Assembly: GCA_023484675.1 (NCBI GenBank)
Contig: JAMDAP010000192.1
Coordinates: 1 to 13,496, forward strand
DNA length: 13,496 nt
Source of the DNA: Bacillota bacterium
Lineage (GTDB): Bacteria > Bacillota_E > Symbiobacteriia > JAMDAP01
Direction of reading: 5' to 3'
A program made the position numbers and the translations under genes. The notes under the pieces were generated by a model, which made no database searches, had not been told where the DNA came from, and saw only the letters and a program-made list of their open reading frames with translations. Positions 1 to 7,879 of this stretch are shown here, one piece after another. The stretch's first letter is position 1. Every line of letters starts with the position of its first letter.

Positions 1-3000
1 TCTTCTTGCTCTGGGTCTTGGGAGGTGAAGGGTTCTCCTCGCGGGTGGCCGCCTCGTTCCGATCCTCTCCCAGATCCGGCTCCGCCACGGCGGCTGCCGC
101 TTTGCGGCGCCCCCCCTTGGCGGCTGTTGCGCCCGCCGCCTGGCTCGTCACGTCTTCGGCCAGAACGCTGAGACCTTCGGCCGGCATCTCTTCCGCCGCC
201 TCCATGCCCAGCTCCTCGGCCTCCAAGGCCTCCGCCAAGGCGTCCTCGTCATCCTCTTCCGACTCCGGCTCCTCGTAGGTGCCGCTGCTCGGTGGGGAAG
301 GCGGCAGACGTTCCTCCTCGCCTTCGATGTTCAAGTCAAGGTCACGCGCCGTTTCGGCGATATCGTCGTCCATTTCGCGGATCTCGATTTCCTGCAGGTC
401 CTGGGACATGATCTTGACGTCCAGACCCAGGGACTGCAATTCCTTGATCAGTACCTTGAAAGACTCGGGCACGCCCGGCTCCGGCACGTTCTCGCCCTTG
501 ACGATGGCCTCGTAGGTCTTGACGCGCCCCACCACATCGTCCGACTTGACGGTGAGCAGTTCCTGCAGGGTGTAGGCGGCGCCGTAGGCCTCCAGGGCCC
601 ACACCTCCATTTCGCCGAAGCGCTGGCCGCCAAACTGCGCCTTGCCGCCCAACGGCTGCTGGGTGACCAGGGAGTAAGGGCCCGTGGAACGGGCGTGGAT
701 CTTGTCGTCAACCAGGTGGGCCAGCTTCAACATGTAGGCATAACCCACGGTGACCTCGTTGTCAAAGGGCTCGCCGGAGCGGCCGTCGTAGAGGACGGTC
801 TTGCCGTTCTGGGCTCGGCCGGCCTTTTTGAGCAGGCCGCGGATGTCCCCCTCCTCGGCGCCGTCGAATACCGGCGTGGCCACATGGATGCCCAGCGCCT
901 TGGCCGCCAAGCCGAGGTGGGTCTCCAGCACCTGCCCGATGTTCATGCGTGACGGCACGCCCAGGGGGTTCAGCACGATTTCAATGGCCTGCCCGTTCGG
1001 CAGGAAGGGCATATCCTCCTCCGGCAGGATGCGGGAGATGACCCCCTTGTTGCCGTGGCGCCCGGCCATCTTATCGCCCTCGGAAATCTTGCGCTTCTGG
1101 GCGATGTACACGCGCACCAACTCGTTGACGCCCGGGGCCAGCTCATCGCCGTTCTCCCGGGTGAAGACCTTGACATCCACCACGATGCCGGACTCGCCGT
1201 GGGGTACCCGCAGGGAGGTGTCACGCACCTCACGCGCCTTCTCGCCGAAGATGGCTCGCAGCAGGCGCTCCTCGGCGGTCAGCTCGGTCTCGCCCTTGGG
1301 CGTGACCTTGCCGACCAGGATGTCACCGGGCCGGACCTCGGCGCCGATGCGGATGATGCCCCGGTCGTCCAGGTCCTTGAGGACTTCTTCCCCCACGTTG
1401 GGGATGTCCCGGGTGATCTCCTCCGGCCCCAGCTTGGTGTCACGGGCGTCGCACTCGTGCTCTTCGATGTGGATGGAGGTGAAAACGTCTTCCTTGACCA
1501 GGCGCTCGTTGATGAGGATGGCGTCCTCGTAGTTGTAGCCCTCCCAGGGGAGGAACGCAATCAAGATGTTGCGGCCGAGGGCCAGCTCACCCTTGCTCGT
1601 GGAGGGGCCATCCGCCAGCGGGTTGCCCTTCTCCACCTTCATGCCGGCCCGTACGATGGGCTTCTGGTTGATGCACGTGCCCTGGTTGGACCGGGAGAAC
1701 TTGGTCAGCTTGTAGCGATCGAAGGTGCCTTCCTTGGTCTTGATGATCACCTCGGTGGCCGAGACCTTCTCCGCCGTGCCGGGACGCTTGGCCAGAATCA
1801 CCGCGCCCGAATCGCAGGCTGCCTTGTATTCCATTCCGGTGCCCACGAGGGGCGCCTCTGCCCGCAGCAGCGGCACCGCTTGGCGCTGCATGTTGGAACC
1901 CATCAGAGCGCGGGCGGCGTCATCATTCTCCAGGAAGGGAATCAGCGCAGTGGCGATGGAAACGACCTGGGCCGGCGAGACGTCCATGTAGTCGACCTGT
2001 TCGGCCGGCACCTGGATGATCTCATCCTTGTACCGGATCGTGACCTTCGGTTCCTTGAACCAGTCGTCGTCGCCGACCGGCTCGTTGGCCTGGGCCACCA
2101 TCACTTCGTCCTCTTCGTCAGCAGTAAGATAGTCGATCTCTTTGGTGATCTTGCGGCTATCCTTGTCGACGCGGCGGTACGGCGTTTCAATAAAGCCGTA
2201 CTCGTTGATGCGGGCGTAGGTGGAGAGGGCGCCGATCAGGCCGATGTTGGGACCTTCCGGCGTCTCAATGGGGCACATGCGGCCGTAGTGGCTGGGATGC
2301 ACGTCGCGCACCTCAAACCCGGCCCGCTCCCGGGACAAGCCGCCGGGACCCAGCGCCGACAAGCGGCGCTTGTGGGTCAGTTCCGCCAGGGGGTTCGTCT
2401 GGTCCATGAACTGGGATAGCTGGCTGGACCCAAAGAACTCCTTGACCGCTGCCACCACCGGGCGGATGTTGATGAGCGCCTGGGGCGTGATGATATCCAC
2501 GTCCTGAATGGTCATGCGCTCCTTGACCACACGCTCCATGCGGGCCAAGCCGATGCGGAACTGATTCTGCAGCAGCTCGCCCACGGAGCGGAGACGCCGG
2601 TTGCCCAGGTGGTCGATGTCGTCAAAGCTCCCCAGCCCCTTGGACAGGGTGAGAAGGTAGTTGACGGCAGCCACGATATCTTCCCGAGTGATGGTCTTCA
2701 TCGACACCGGCTGCTGCTGGTTGGACACGACTTTGAGGACGTTGCCGTCCTTGGTCTTGACCACCAGTTCGTGGACGCCCGCCAACTCGATGCGCTCCGC
2801 CAGACGGCGGTCGATGGCCTGGCCGGCCGCGGCCAGGATCTCGCCCGTCTCCGGGTCCACCACCTGCTCCACCGATGAGCAGCCGAGCAGGCGCCGGCGC
2901 AGTGCCAGCTTCTTGTTGAGCTTGTAGCGGCCCACGGAAGCCAGGTCATAGCGCTTCGGTTCAAAGAACAGGGTCTCCAGCAGCTGACGGGCGTTGTCGA

Positions 3001-3736
3001 CGGCAGGCGGCTCGCCCGGACGCAGGCGCTTGTAGATCTCGATCAGGGCGTCCTCTTCCGACTCCGTCCCGTCCTTGTCCAGGGTGTGGCGCAACAGGTC
3101 GGTCTCGCCCACCGCATCGATAACCTGGGCATCGCTGGAGTAGCCGAATGCCCGCAGCAGGATCGTCGCCGGCAACTTGCGGGTACGGTCAACGCGCACC
3201 GACAGTACGTCGTTGGCGTCCGTCTCAAACTCCAGCCAGGCGCCACGGTTGGGAATCACCGTGGCGAAGAGCAGCCGCTTGCCGGTTGTGTCAAACTGCT
3301 CACTGTAGTAAACGCCCGGGCTGCGAACCAACTGGCTGACGATGACGCGCTCGGCCCCGTTGATGATGAACGTGCCGTTCTCGGTCATGAGGGGGAAGTC
3401 TCCCATAAAGACTTCCTGCTCCTTGACCTCGCCCGTCTCCTTGTTGATGAGCCGCACGCGAACCCGCAGGGGCGCGGCGAAGGTCACGTCCCGCTCCTTG
3501 CACTCGTCAACGGAGTACTTGGGGTCGCCCAGGCTGTAGTCCACGAACTCCAAAATCAGGTTGCCGGTGAAGTCACTGATGGGGGAGATGTCGCGAAACA
3601 TCTCCTGCAGTCCTTCACGCAGAAACCACTCATAGGAGTTCTGCTGCAGCTCGATCAGGTTGGGCATCTCCAAGACTTCGTTGATCCGTGAAAAGCTTAG
3701 TCGCTCGCGCTTCTCAACCCGCAGGGGTTTGGCCAT
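1..3736 (-). CDS. rpoB: RNA polymerase beta subunit, 3' end cut by window edge
   Basis: This is the beta subunit of the core RNA polymerase, which together with beta' forms the catalytic cleft. The frame is open from the ATG at 3736 to the left edge with 1245 codons visible and no stop, so the gene continues off the window. The start has a strong ribosome site (GGAAGGAG, about 9 bases upstream). The conserved rifampicin region lies near residues 430-465 ([21 protein letters not shown]), with the usual D, H and S residues of sensitive enzymes. [20 protein letters not shown] follows, and [20 protein letters not shown] is present near residues 890-910. The conserved C-terminal block ([19 protein letters not shown]) is intact at about residue 1055. 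From about residue 1136 the protein becomes a low-complexity tail, first acidic, then Ala/Lys-rich, extending beyond the usual Bacillus end. It follows rplL across a long intergenic region with its own promoter; rpoC is expected beyond the left edge. Confidence 0.98.
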   Translation of the reverse strand, partial: MAKPLRVEKRERLSFSRINEVLEMPNLIELQQNSYEWFLREGLQEMFRDISPISDFTGNLILEFVDYSLGDPKYSVDECKERDVTFAAPLRVRVRLINKETGEVKEQEVFMGDFPLMTENGTFIINGAERVIVSQLVRSPGVYYSEQFDTTGKRLLFATVIPNRGAWLEFETDANDVLSVRVDRTRKLPATILLRAFGYSSDAQVIDAVGETDLLRHTLDKDGTESEEDALIEIYKRLRPGEPPAVDNARQLLETLFFEPKRYDLASVGRYKLNKKLALRRRLLGCSSVEQVVDPETGEILAAAGQAIDRRLAERIELAGVHELVVKTKDGNVLKVVSNQQQPVSMKTITREDIVAAVNYLLTLSKGLGSFDDIDHLGNRRLRSVGELLQNQFRIGLARMERVVKERMTIQDVDIITPQALINIRPVVAAVKEFFGSSQLSQFMDQTNPLAELTHKRRLSALGPGGLSRERAGFEVRDVHPSHYGRMCPIETPEGPNIGLIGALSTYARINEYGFIETPYRRVDKDSRKITKEIDYLTADEEDEVMVAQANEPVGDDDWFKEPKVTIRYKDEIIQVPAEQVDYMDVSPAQVVSIATALIPFLENDDAARALMGSNMQRQAVPLLRAEAPLVGTGMEYKAACDSGAVILAKRPGTAEKVSATEVIIKTKEGTFDRYKLTKFSRSNQGTCINQKPIVRAGMKVEKGNPLADGPSTSKGELALGRNILIAFLPWEGYNYEDAILINERLVKEDVFTSIHIEEHECDARDTKLGPEEITRDIPNVGEEVLKDLDDRGIIRIGAEVRPGDILVGKVTPKGETELTAEERLLRAIFGEKAREVRDTSLRVPHGESGIVVDVKVFTRENGDELAPGVNELVRVYIAQKRKISEGDKMAGRHGNKGVISRILPEEDMPFLPNGQAIEIVLNPLGVPSRMNIGQVLETHLGLAAKALGIHVATPVFDGAEEGDIRGLLKKAGRAQNGKTVLYDGRSGEPFDNEVTVGYAYMLKLAHLVDDKIHARSTGPYSLVTQQPLGGKAQFGGQRFGEMEVWALEAYGAAYTLQELLTVKSDDVVGRVKTYEAIVKGENVPEPGVPESFKVLIKELQSLGLDVKIMSQDLQEIEIREMDDDIAETARDLDLNIEGEEERLPPSPPSSGTYEEPESEEDDEDALAEALEAEELGMEAAEEMPAEGLSVLAEDVTSQAAGATAAKGGRRKAAAAVAEPDLGEDRNEAATREENPSPPKTQSKK

Positions 3737-3760
3737 TCACTTCAACTCCTTCCAGAGGTT

Positions 3761-3856
3761 CCGCCAAAACAGGCCAAAAAAGACGAAAAAGAAGGAAAAG
3801 CGAAGCTGGCGGAGAACTACTCGTGGCGAAAGTCCTTCGACCGATTCTCTTCGCTT
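3761..3856 (-). promoter_or_regulatory. rpoB leader: two mutually exclusive stems with a U-rich stretch
   Basis: In RNA order, AAGCGAAG (3856-3849) can pair with CTTCGCTT (3805-3798), and CCGCCA (3812-3807) can pair with TGGCGG (3766-3761). The arms interleave, so the two helices cannot form together except as a pseudoknot. The first helix is followed by a strongly T-rich run (3797-3775), as in an intrinsic terminator. The second helix ends just upstream of the rpoB ribosome site. This looks like an attenuator or translation switch, but the first stem is only half GC and encloses about 40 bases. No fold was computed. Confidence 0.35.
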
Positions 3857-3879
3857 GCTCCTACCGTTCTATACCCTTC

Positions 3880-3907
3880 ACAAATCGCGATATACCGCGC
3901 TATTTGT
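3880..3907 (-). other. Hairpin in rpoB leader
   Basis: An inverted repeat ACAAAT...ATTTGT is stacked on CGCG...CGCG, with a GTATAT loop and a two-base bulge (AG) on the 5' side in the minus-strand RNA. It lies about 50 bases after the predicted transcription start of the rpoB promoter. There is no T-run after it, so it is not a terminator. It may stabilise the leader or be part of a larger fold. Confidence 0.4.
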
Positions 3908-3962
3908 ATCCGCACCTTACGTGGCCAGATGGGTTCTCAAATATAGACTGCGGCGGTTTAAC

Positions 3963-3991
3963 ATCATACCATAGCAGATATTGGGTGTCAA
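3963..3991 (-). promoter_or_regulatory. Sigma-A-type promoter for rpoB, extended -10
   Basis: TTGACA (3991-3986) is a perfect -35. A 17-base spacer is followed by TATGAT (3968-3963), preceded by TGG, which makes a TGn extended -10. The predicted start is near 3955, giving a leader of about 218 bases before the rpoB ATG. An A-run on the minus strand (4020-4014) lies about 23 bases upstream of the -35 and could act as part of an UP-like element. This is one of the best promoter matches in the window and implies that rpoB has its own transcription start besides read-through from rplJL. Confidence 0.8.
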
Positions 3992-4012
3992 TCAAAGAAG
4001 TGCCCCAATATC
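3977..4012. repeat. Perfect 9-bp inverted repeat overlapping the rpoB promoter
   Basis: GATATTGGG (minus strand 4012-4004) and CCCAATATC (3985-3977) are perfect reverse complements separated by 18 bases. The right arm fills half of the spacer of the rpoB promoter, and the -35 hexamer sits in the loop between the arms. The element is upstream of the predicted start, so it is not transcribed from this promoter. That favours a DNA-level operator over an RNA hairpin, although read-through RNA from rplL would contain it. Confidence 0.6.
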
Positions 4013-4102
4013 CTTTTTTTATTCCCGGAAATGGCCTGTGGCTTCTTGGTCCCGCGGCTGCCCGTCTCTGGCTTACCCGGGCTGTTGTTGAAGTGAGCAA
4101 AG

Positions 4103-4136
4103 GCGACGGCCCGCGGACCTGACCGCGAGCCGTCGC
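4103..4136 (-). terminator. Hairpin after rplL, weak or partial terminator
   Basis: GCGACGGC and CGCGG pair with CCGCG and GCCGTCGC, giving a stem of about 14 bp with one T.G pair and a six-base loop. It begins about 33 bases after the rplL stop. The bases that follow in the RNA (CTTTGCTCACTT) are only weakly T-rich. Many bacteria attenuate transcription between rplL and rpoB, and this hairpin is in the right place for that. It could also be an RNase processing or mRNA-protecting stem. Confidence 0.55.
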
Positions 4137-4169
4137 ATGGCATCCAGCAGAACTGCGGGGTGCCCCTTT

Positions 4170-4544
4170 TTACTTGATATCGATGGTAGCGCCAACCTCA
4201 ACCAGCTTGGCTTTGGCAGCCTCGGCGTCAGCCTTGTTGACCTTCTCCTTAACCGCCTTGGGAGCGCCATCCACGAGGTCCTTGGCTTCCTTCAGGCCGA
4301 GACCGGTCAGCTCACGCACGACCTTGATGACCTGAACCTTGCTGGCGCCAACTTCCTTGAGGATCACGTCGAACTCGGTCTGCTCCTCGACAGCAGCCGG
4401 AGCAGCGCCGGCGGGAGCCGCAGCGATGGCGACAGGAGCGGCGGCGGAAACCCCGAACTCAGTCTCAAAGGTCTTGACCAGCTCGGCCAGTTCAAGGACC
4501 GTCAGGCCCTTGACGATATCCAGAACCTCCTGAACCTTAGACAC
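4170..4544 (-). CDS. rplL: 50S ribosomal protein L7/L12
   Basis: This is the stalk protein of the large subunit, which recruits and activates EF-Tu, EF-G and other translational GTPases. The 124 residues match the usual length. Residues 1-33 form the dimerisation domain that binds L10, about 34-52 are an Ala/Pro/Gly-rich hinge, and the rest is the C-terminal factor-binding domain with the conserved stretch [20 protein letters not shown]. The start is a GTG at 4544 with an excellent ribosome site (GAGGAGG, 8 bases spacing). It lies 62 bases after rplJ and is followed by a strong hairpin. It is expected to be co-controlled with rplJ by the L10 leader. Confidence 0.98.
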   Translation of the reverse strand: MSKVQEVLDIVKGLTVLELAELVKTFETEFGVSAAAPVAIAAAPAGAAPAAVEEQTEFDVILKEVGASKVQVIKVVRELTGLGLKEAKDLVDGAPKAVKEKVNKADAEAAKAKLVEVGATIDIK

Positions 4545-4606
4545 GGGAATACCTCCTCAAATTTGGGCTAAACACAGTAAAGCTGAGCCGTCCAGCGATG
4601 TCGCTT

Positions 4607-5158
4607 CTAACTCTCGGCGCCGGCGCCCTCACGCTGCCGGCGCAACGCCTCCACGGCGTAAGCAAACTGGCGCAAGATCGCAGCCAACGAGCCGGCGAAC
4701 CCGTACATCGGTCCCTGCATGCCGCCCAGCACTCGGCCGAGCAGAACCTCCCGCGAGGGCAGATCCGCCAGAGCCTTGATGTCGGCGGTGCTCAGCGCCC
4801 GGCCTTCCAGCCAGCCGCCCTTGATCTCCAGAGTGGTGATCTTGCCTTCCTTGATGAAATCCGAGACCACCTTGGCCGGAGCCACCGGATCCTCGTACCC
4901 GAAGGCAAAGCTGGTCGGGCCCTCCAGGAGCGGCGACAAATCCTCGACGCCAGCCACCTGGCTCTGCTGGGCAGCAATGCGGACCAGGGTGTTCTTGGCC
5001 ACCCGGTATTCCACGCCGGCCTCGCGCGCCTTCCTGCGCAGCTTGGTAGCCTGGGCCACGGTGAGGCCCTTGTTGTTCACCAGGATAATGGACTTGGCGC
5101 GGCTGAGCTTTTCTTTGATCTCAGCCACGGATGCTTCCTTCTCAGGGCGAATTCCCAC
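4607..5158 (-). CDS. rplJ: 50S ribosomal protein L10
   Basis: L10 anchors the L7/L12 dimers to the ribosome and represses its own operon by binding its leader RNA. The conserved N-terminal half is clear (EIKEKLSRAKSIILVNNKGL, then YRVAKNTLVRIA). The later LPSREVLLGRVLGGMQGPM is also typical. I take the GTG at 5158 as the start because GGAGG lies 7 bases upstream. This gives 183 residues beginning MGIRPEKEASVAEIKEKL. The open frame continues further upstream to 5311, but that part overlaps the leader terminator and is not protein-like. A second GTG at 5128 is possible but has a poorer ribosome site. It lies downstream of a ~280-base leader after rplA. Confidence 0.96.
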   Translation of the reverse strand: MGIRPEKEASVAEIKEKLSRAKSIILVNNKGLTVAQATKLRRKAREAGVEYRVAKNTLVRIAAQQSQVAGVEDLSPLLEGPTSFAFGYEDPVAPAKVVSDFIKEGKITTLEIKGGWLEGRALSTADIKALADLPSREVLLGRVLGGMQGPMYGFAGSLAAILRQFAYAVEALRRQREGAGAES

Positions 5159-5221
5159 GTTTCCACCTCCCCGGACAGCCGTCCCCGTACTCGCGGCCCC
5201 TTGGCCCCGGTTTGGGGCAAC

Positions 5222-5254
5222 AAAAGGGGCCTCCACCACAGAAGGCGGAGGCCC
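5222..5254 (-). terminator. Intrinsic terminator in the L10 leader
   Basis: GGGCCTCC and GGAGGCCC form a perfect 8-bp stem (5254-5247 with 5234-5227) with a 12-base loop that can add two more GC pairs. CTTTTGTT follows in the RNA. It sits about 65 bases upstream of rplJ and inside the leader, so it is the attenuator and not an end-of-operon terminator. Confidence 0.8.
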
Positions 5255-5375
5255 GGCCGTCGCAACAACGCGGGCACATCGGAGGCACCGCTGCGCGGCT
5301 GCCCCGATCACATCCGGCCTCGGCAGGTGGACGGGAGTCCCTTGGACCCGAAGGTGCCTGCTGTCTGTGGCAGGG
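5255..5375 (-). promoter_or_regulatory. Ribosomal protein L10 leader (autoregulatory RNA)
   Basis: The untranslated RNA before rplJ contains ACAGCAGG (around 5365-5357) and, about 30 bases later, CCTGCCGAGG (5327-5318). The GCAGG/CCTGC arms pair and enclose a second stem (GTCC/GGAC). Both strings match what I remember of the Firmicutes L10-leader consensus. In that family L10, in complex with L7/L12, binds this RNA and shifts the balance toward the downstream terminator at 5222-5254, so excess L10/L12 lowers rplJL expression. The exact borders were not computed. Confidence 0.75.
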
Positions 5376-5407
5376 TATTCAGCTACTATGAGCTTGGCAC
5401 GCTGGTA

Positions 5408-5437
5408 AGCGTATCACACCAAAGGCGGAGCCGTCAA
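5408..5437 (-). promoter_or_regulatory. Possible promoter for rplJL leader
   Basis: TTGACG (5437-5432) is followed after 18 bases by TACGCT (5413-5408), with TGA just before it as an extended -10. The start would be near 5400, just before the L10 leader. The -35 lies in the loop of a small hairpin (AGGCGG/CCGCCT, 5443-5423) that begins at the rplA stop codon. The match is moderate, and transcription could instead come only from upstream. Confidence 0.4.
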
Positions 5438-5441
5438 CCGC

Positions 5442-6149
5442 CTAACTGCCGGCCTGAACGCCAACGCGCAGCGGATTGACCCGGACGCCCGGCCCCATGG
5501 TCGAAGCGATGGTCACGGTCTTGACGTACTGCCCCTTGGCGCCACTCGGCTTCGCCTTCATCAAAGCATCCATGAAGGTCTGGAAGTTCTCCAGCAGCTT
5601 GGCCTCCTCAAAGGAGGCCTTGCCGATGGGCGCGTGGACGATACCCACCTTGTCGGTGCGGTACTCAATCTTACCGGCCTTAATCTCGCGGATGGCGTTC
5701 TTGACATCGAAGGTGACGGTCCCGGTCTTGGGGTTCGGCATCAAGCCCTTGGGGCCGAGGATGCGGCCCAGCTTGCCGACCGCGCCCATCATGTCCGGCG
5801 TGGCCACGGCCACGTCGAAGTCCATGAAGCCCTGCTGCACCCTCTCGATTGCCTCCTCAGCACCGACAACGTCGGCACCGGCTTCCTCGGCCTCCTTGAT
5901 CTTGTCGCCCTTGGCGAAGACCAGAACCCGGGCCGTCTTGCCCGTGCCGTGCGGCAGGACAACGGCGCCGCGAACCTGCTGGTCGGCGTGACGGGGGTCT
6001 ACGCTCAACCTGACAGCGGCTTCAATGGTCTCATCAAACTTGGCTGTAGCAGTCTTCTTCACCAGCGAAACCGCCTCACCGGGCTCGTAGACCTTGGTCC
6101 CCTCGATGAGCTTGACGGCTTCGTTGTACTTCTTGCCATGCTTCGGCAT
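5442..6149 (-). CDS. rplA: 50S ribosomal protein L1
   Basis: L1 forms the mobile L1 stalk near the E site and helps release deacylated tRNA; in many bacteria it also represses its operon. The product is 235 residues, close to the usual ~230. It contains the signature [20 protein letters not shown] near residues 124-143 and the C-terminal [11 protein letters not shown]. The chosen start is the ATG at 6149 ([11 protein letters not shown]), with GAGGAGG about 10 bases upstream. The frame is open further up to 6194, but those residues do not resemble L1. It follows rplK after 53 bases and shares its transcript. Confidence 0.98.
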   Translation of the reverse strand: MPKHGKKYNEAVKLIEGTKVYEPGEAVSLVKKTATAKFDETIEAAVRLSVDPRHADQQVRGAVVLPHGTGKTARVLVFAKGDKIKEAEEAGADVVGAEEAIERVQQGFMDFDVAVATPDMMGAVGKLGRILGPKGLMPNPKTGTVTFDVKNAIREIKAGKIEYRTDKVGIVHAPIGKASFEEAKLLENFQTFMDALMKAKPSGAKGQYVKTVTIASTMGPGVRVNPLRVGVQAGS

Positions 6150-6202
6150 TGCGTGCAGTCCTCCTCGTGGTGGTAACGGTGATGAGCCTCCCACGGTGGT
6201 GG

Positions 6203-6628
6203 CTAGTCCGTAATCTCAATGCCCATCGAACGGGCGGTGCCCTCCACCATACGCATCGCCGCTTCGAGGCTGGCGGCGTTGAGGTCGGGCATCTTGAGAG
6301 CGGCAATCTCCCGCACCTTATCGCGCGACAGCTTGCCGACCTTCTTCTTGTTGGGCTCGCCCGAGGCGGTCTCCAGGCCGAGGGCCTTCTTCAGGAGCAC
6401 CGCGGCAGGCGGTGTCTTGGTCACAAAGGTGAAGGAGCGGTCCTCAAACACCGTGATTTCCACAGGGATGATGAGGCCGGCCTGGTCCTTGGTCCGCTCG
6501 TTGTACTCCTTGCAGAAGCCCATGATGTTGATGCCGTGCTGGCCAAGGGCCGGACCCACCGGCGGCGCCGGGGTGGCTTTGCCGGCCGGGATCTGGAGCT
6601 TGACCAACGCGATGACTTTTCTGGCCAC
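6203..6628 (-). CDS. rplK: 50S ribosomal protein L11
   Basis: L11 binds the GTPase-associated centre of 23S rRNA with L10 and is needed for the RelA-type stringent response where that exists. The start is the GTG at 6628, with AGGAGG 7 bases upstream, giving exactly 141 residues, the standard length. The N-terminal [20 protein letters not shown] and the following [18 protein letters not shown] are diagnostic. The C-terminal RNA-binding domain ends in [12 protein letters not shown]. The open frame reaches 6682, but the extra residues are not L11-like. The ~118-base gap from nusG holds a 6-bp hairpin (AGGCTG/CAGCCT, 6713-6696) and no convincing promoter. Confidence 0.98.
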   Translation of the reverse strand: MARKVIALVKLQIPAGKATPAPPVGPALGQHGINIMGFCKEYNERTKDQAGLIIPVEITVFEDRSFTFVTKTPPAAVLLKKALGLETASGEPNKKKVGKLSRDKVREIAALKMPDLNAASLEAAMRMVEGTARSMGIEITD

Positions 6629-6746
6629 GTCTCTTCCTCCTAGAATCCGTGTGGTGCGTTCGGGCCGGCGGACTAACGCCACCCAGCCCTCCCACAGGCT
6701 GCAACCACAGCCTATAGCGAGCCCCTAGGGCGTGCTGCCAAAGGAA

Positions 6747-7271
6747 TTAGAGTTCCTCAACCTGGTTGAAGTCCAGTTCCACCGGAGTCTCCCGGCCGAA
6801 CATGGACACGAGCACCTTCAGCTTACCCTTGTCGGCAAGGATCTCGTCCACCACACCGACAAAACCAGTGAAGGGGCCGTGAACCACCTTGAGGCTCTGG
6901 CCGACCTCATAGTCGACCTTGGCCCGCGCCTCATCCAGACCCATTTGCCGCAGGATGACCTTCACTTCACCCTCCTGCAGGGGGATAGGCTTGGAGCCTG
7001 AGCCAACGAACCCGGTCACGCCAGGCGTGTTGCGCACCACGTACCAGGACTCGTCGTTCATCAGCATCTCAACCAGGACGTACCCGGGAAAGACCTTCTT
7101 CTTGGAGATCTTCCGCTTGCCGTCCTTGATCTCTACCTCGTCCTCCATGGGGACCAGGACGCGGAAAATCTCGTCCTGCTTCTCCATGGTCTCAATGCGC
7201 TTCTCCAGGTTGGCCTTAACCTTGTTCTCGTAGCCCGAGTAGGTGTGGACAACGTACCAGTGCTTCTCCAT
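6747..7271 (-). CDS. nusG: Transcription termination/antitermination factor NusG
   Basis: NusG binds the RNA polymerase clamp during elongation and modulates pausing, termination and coupling to the ribosome. The 174 residues match the family. The N-terminal NGN domain starts MEKHWYVVHTYSGYENKVKA and includes FPGYVLVEM and RNTPGVTGFVG. The C-terminal KOW domain (about residues 118-150) has GPFTGFVGVVDEI. The ATG at 7271 fits the family start exactly, but the ribosome site beside it is poor (GGGGGCC). A good GGAGG lies 43 bases upstream (7319-7315), separated from the ATG by a small hairpin at 7287-7301. It follows secE after 51 bases. Confidence 0.97.
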   Translation of the reverse strand: MEKHWYVVHTYSGYENKVKANLEKRIETMEKQDEIFRVLVPMEDEVEIKDGKRKISKKKVFPGYVLVEMLMNDESWYVVRNTPGVTGFVGSGSKPIPLQEGEVKVILRQMGLDEARAKVDYEVGQSLKVVHGPFTGFVGVVDEILADKGKLKVLVSMFGRETPVELDFNQVEEL

Positions 7272-7322
7272 AAGACAAAGGCCCCCGGCGCTTTCGACGC
7301 CTGGGACAACCACACCTCCACC

Positions 7323-7529
7323 CTACTGACGCAGGACCGCCTGGAGCCCGAGGCTCAGGACATTGTCTACGCCCCAGATGACCGCGCCAAAAACAACCAC
7401 AGCCACTATGACAACGCTCGTGTAGACGATCGTCTCACGCCGCGTGGGCCAGATCACCCGCCGCAGTTCAGCGCGGGTGTCCTGGAAGAACTTGACCATC
7501 CGTTCGTAGGACGCCTTCAAGCGATCCAT
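7323..7529 (-). CDS. secE: Preprotein translocase subunit SecE
   Basis: SecE is the essential small clamp subunit of the SecYEG protein-export channel in the inner membrane. At 68 residues it is the short, single-span Gram-positive form. The amphipathic helix with the conserved ELRRVIWPTRRE (about residues 21-32) is followed by one hydrophobic span at about 35-55. The ATG at 7529 is chosen because the family begins shortly before the helix. The ribosome site is weak (AGGATGTGAGAAG). It lies 53 bases after tRNA-Trp and directly before nusG, the standard secE-nusG pair. Confidence 0.96.
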   Translation of the reverse strand: MDRLKASYERMVKFFQDTRAELRRVIWPTRRETIVYTSVVIVAVVVFGAVIWGVDNVLSLGLQAVLRQ

Positions 7530-7582
7530 GCGTACTTCTCACATCCTATAGGCAGGCTGCAAATCTGAGCTAAATAAAAAGA

Positions 7583-7659
7583 TGGCAGGCCAGGAGGGAT
7601 TCGAACCCCCAACACGCGGTTTTGGAGACCGCTGCTCTACCAGTTGGAGCTACTGGCCT
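7583..7659 (-). tRNA. trnW: tRNA-Trp (anticodon CCA)
   Basis: The cloverleaf is complete. The acceptor AGGCCAG/CTGGCCT has G as discriminator, the D-arm contains AACTGGTAGAG, the anticodon loop CTCCAAA reads CCA, and the T-arm contains GGTTCGAATCC. The 3' CCA is encoded (7585-7583). It lies 19 bases after the rpmG stop and 53 bases before secE, so it is embedded in a protein-coding operon and must be cut out of the mRNA. A T-rich run (TCTTTTTATTT) follows the CCA. Confidence 0.97.
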
Positions 7660-7678
7660 ACACACATCTGTTTCACGC

Positions 7679-7843
7679 TTAACGGGTCTCGCGGTGCGCC
7701 GTGTGGTGCCGGCAGTACCGGCAGTACTTCTTGAGTTCGAGGCGGTTGGGATCGTTCTTCTTGTTCTTCATCGTGGTATAATTGCGCCTCTTACAATCGG
7801 TGCAAGCCAGCGTGATAATCTGGCGATTCTCTGCCTTGGCCAA
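7679..7843 (-). CDS. rpmG: 50S ribosomal protein L33, zinc-ribbon type
   Basis: L33 is a small large-subunit protein near the E site. The frame encodes 54 residues when started at the TTG at 7843 ([20 protein letters not shown]). That start has GAGGTGA 6 bases upstream. A GTG at 7849 in the same frame lies too close to that ribosome site. The core [21 protein letters not shown] is typical. Two CxxC pairs (CTDC at 15-18 and CRYC at 41-44) make this the zinc-binding form, as opposed to the zinc-independent paralogue used under zinc starvation in some bacteria. It is the first gene after a good promoter and is followed by tRNA-Trp and secE. Confidence 0.95.
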   Translation of the reverse strand: MAKAENRQIITLACTDCKRRNYTTMKNKKNDPNRLELKKYCRYCRHHTAHRETR

Positions 7844-7879
7844 GGTCACTCACCTCACACGGTGCCCACTCAAATTAAT

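Noticed and set aside
1055..2419. 454-codon open frame on the plus strand
   Set aside because: It lies wholly antisense to conserved rpoB. Long antisense frames arise from the GC-rich third codon positions, and its product shows no family features.
2380..2450. Rifampicin-resistant rpoB allele
   Set aside because: The cluster residues ([15 protein letters not shown]) are those of sensitive enzymes as far as I can read.
3800..3915. Leader peptide before rpoB
   Set aside because: No ATG lies between the predicted start and rpoB. A GTG-started frame of about 33 codons near 3914 has no ribosome site.
5159..5311. 51-codon N-terminal extension of L10
   Set aside because: It would translate the leader terminator, is not L10-like, and a better start with GGAGG exists at 5158.
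4598..5479. 293-codon plus-strand frame across rplJ and its leader
   Set aside because: Antisense to rplJ and to the L10 leader with no ribosome site or family likeness.
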